Below are positions 63,406 to 64,000 of a stretch of 64,000 bases of DNA, in pieces. Numbering within the stretch: the stretch's first letter is position 1; every line of letters begins with the position of its first letter. A program made the position numbers and the translations under genes. The stretch is from Zobellia galactanivorans. Its GTDB lineage: Bacteria; Bacteroidota; Bacteroidia; Flavobacteriales; Flavobacteriaceae. Location: contig NC_015844.1 in NCBI RefSeq assembly GCF_000973105.1, positions 1,174,501-1,238,500 of the forward strand, in the 5' to 3' direction. The notes under the pieces were generated by a model that did no database searches, had not been told where the DNA came from, and worked only from the letters and a program-made list of their open reading frames with translations.

Positions 63406-64000
63406 TTAGAAACTAACGGAGAAATTCATTCCAAAACTTTTGGTATTGGGAAGCGACCCGGTTTCAAATCCAGATCCATTGTTCAAACTACCCATATTTG
63501 CCGTTTCGGTATCGATACCATCCAGGTTGTTCTTTATCAACCAAAGGTTTCTACCCACTAAGGATATGTTCACATCGGACAACCCTAGTTTTTTGGTTAC
63601 TTTTCTATCTAATCTATATCCTATCGAAAGCTCTTTGAGTTTAATATTTGTAGCGTCCCTCATCAGTGCAGAAGTCGGATAATTGAAATTGGCGTACAAA
63701 TCTTGGGTACTTATAGCTGTAGTGTTCGGTTCTCCGGTTTCCACATCAATACCTTCAAAAATAAAACCGCCTCCATTCTCTGTACTTTCCCTTACGGCGA
63801 CCCCGTTTATGTTGTCCCCGGCACTTTCCGGATTAAGACCGTTGAGCGACATATATTGATATGTGGTAGATATTATTTTACCTCCATATCTAAGATCGAA
63901 GAGAAAATTCAGATTAAAGTCTTTATACCTAAAACTATTGCTGATACCTGCGGTCCAATCCAATGGAGCGGAAACTCCCAAGTCTCTCGTTCCTCTCCAT
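63406..64000 (-). CDS. SusC/RagA family TonB-dependent receptor, C-terminal fragment
   Basis: The last about 198 residues of a SusC protein; the gene runs off the window edge. The frame continues upstream of the first TTG as WRGTRDLGVSAPLDWTAG, showing no start here. The segment NATNIKLKELSIGYRLDRKV-like barrel strands, NISLVGRNLWLIKNNLDG and the terminal Phe (GMNFSVSF) are typical of the SusC barrel end. It heads the PUL that ends at 51508. Confidence 0.93.
   Translation of the reverse strand, partial: WRGTRDLGVSAPLDWTAGISNSFRYKDFNLNFLFDLRYGGKIISTTYQYMSLNGLNPESAGDNINGVAVRESTENGGGFIFEGIDVETGEPNTTAISTQDLYANFNYPTSALMRDATNIKLKELSIGYRLDRKVTKKLGLSDVNISLVGRNLWLIKNNLDGIDTETANMGSLNNGSGFETGSLPNTKSFGMNFSVSF

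Overview
The window is from a marine member of the Flavobacteriaceae (Bacteroidota), very probably Zobellia galactanivorans or a close relative. The evidence is three SusC/SusD pairs, FecI/FecR-type sigma/anti-sigma pairs, type IX secretion (T9SS) C-terminal domains, many sulfatases, and a GH16-CBM6-T9SS laminarinase. That laminarinase carries its catalytic residues at E137/D139/E142, which fits what I recall of ZgLamC (published mutant E142S). I could not run a database search, so species and family names rest on motif recognition.

Layout. (1) 1-4.3 kb is core genome: the start of der, a surface propeller lipoprotein, era and an AGCS amino-acid:sodium symporter, all on the minus strand. An initiator tRNA-fMet with its own promoter and terminator follows on the plus strand. 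(2) 4.4-32.8 kb looks like an island inserted at that tRNA: 117 bp (the tRNA 3' part, its terminator and flank) recur at 32.8 kb with five mismatches. The island holds an ISAon1/ISL3-type insertion sequence, a decayed sugar isomerase/epimerase, a plus-strand locus (GDPD, ECF sigma, FecR, SusC, SusD, type I phosphodiesterase) that looks built for a phosphodiester-containing substrate, and a minus-strand locus (FecR, SusC, SusD, four sulfatases of which one is truncated, and a five-bladed-propeller GH43/GH117-like protein) with a divergent ECF sigma gene, for a sulfated polysaccharide. (3) 33-46 kb is a beta-1,3-glucan (laminarin) and chitin locus: lamC, GH64-CBM6-T9SS, a Y_Y_Y/LuxR one-component sensor, decayed IS66 and IS3 pieces, a large GH16-CBM42-like-CBM56-like-T9SS enzyme and a GH18-CBM5/12 lipoprotein. 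A third, weaker tRNA-3'-end-like sequence lies at 46.5 kb. (4) 46.9-51.3 kb holds an agarase/porphyranase-like GH16, an internally deleted IS256 element, a zinc-metallopeptidase lipoprotein and a second CBM6-bearing GH16. (5) 51.5-64 kb is a tightly packed minus-strand PUL (SusC, SusD, GH89, GH20, sulfatase, two (alpha/alpha)6 glycosidases, Fe/2OG dioxygenase), suited to a sulfated glycan containing alpha- and beta-linked N-acetylhexosamine.

How it works together. Outer-membrane SusC/SusD pairs import oligosaccharides. Surface or secreted enzymes (lipoproteins and T9SS cargo) cut polymers, and sulfatases and exo-glycosidases finish the job in the periplasm. The first two loci are probably switched by sigma/anti-sigma signalling from SusC proteins with N-terminal STN domains. 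The laminarin locus probably uses the Y_Y_Y/LuxR sensor. The most interesting structural feature is the serial build-up of catabolic modules behind one initiator tRNA, with no integrase left in view. The most interesting functional candidates are the phosphodiester SusCD locus, the GH43/GH117-like protein among the sulfatases, and the dioxygenase at the end of the GH89/GH20 operon.
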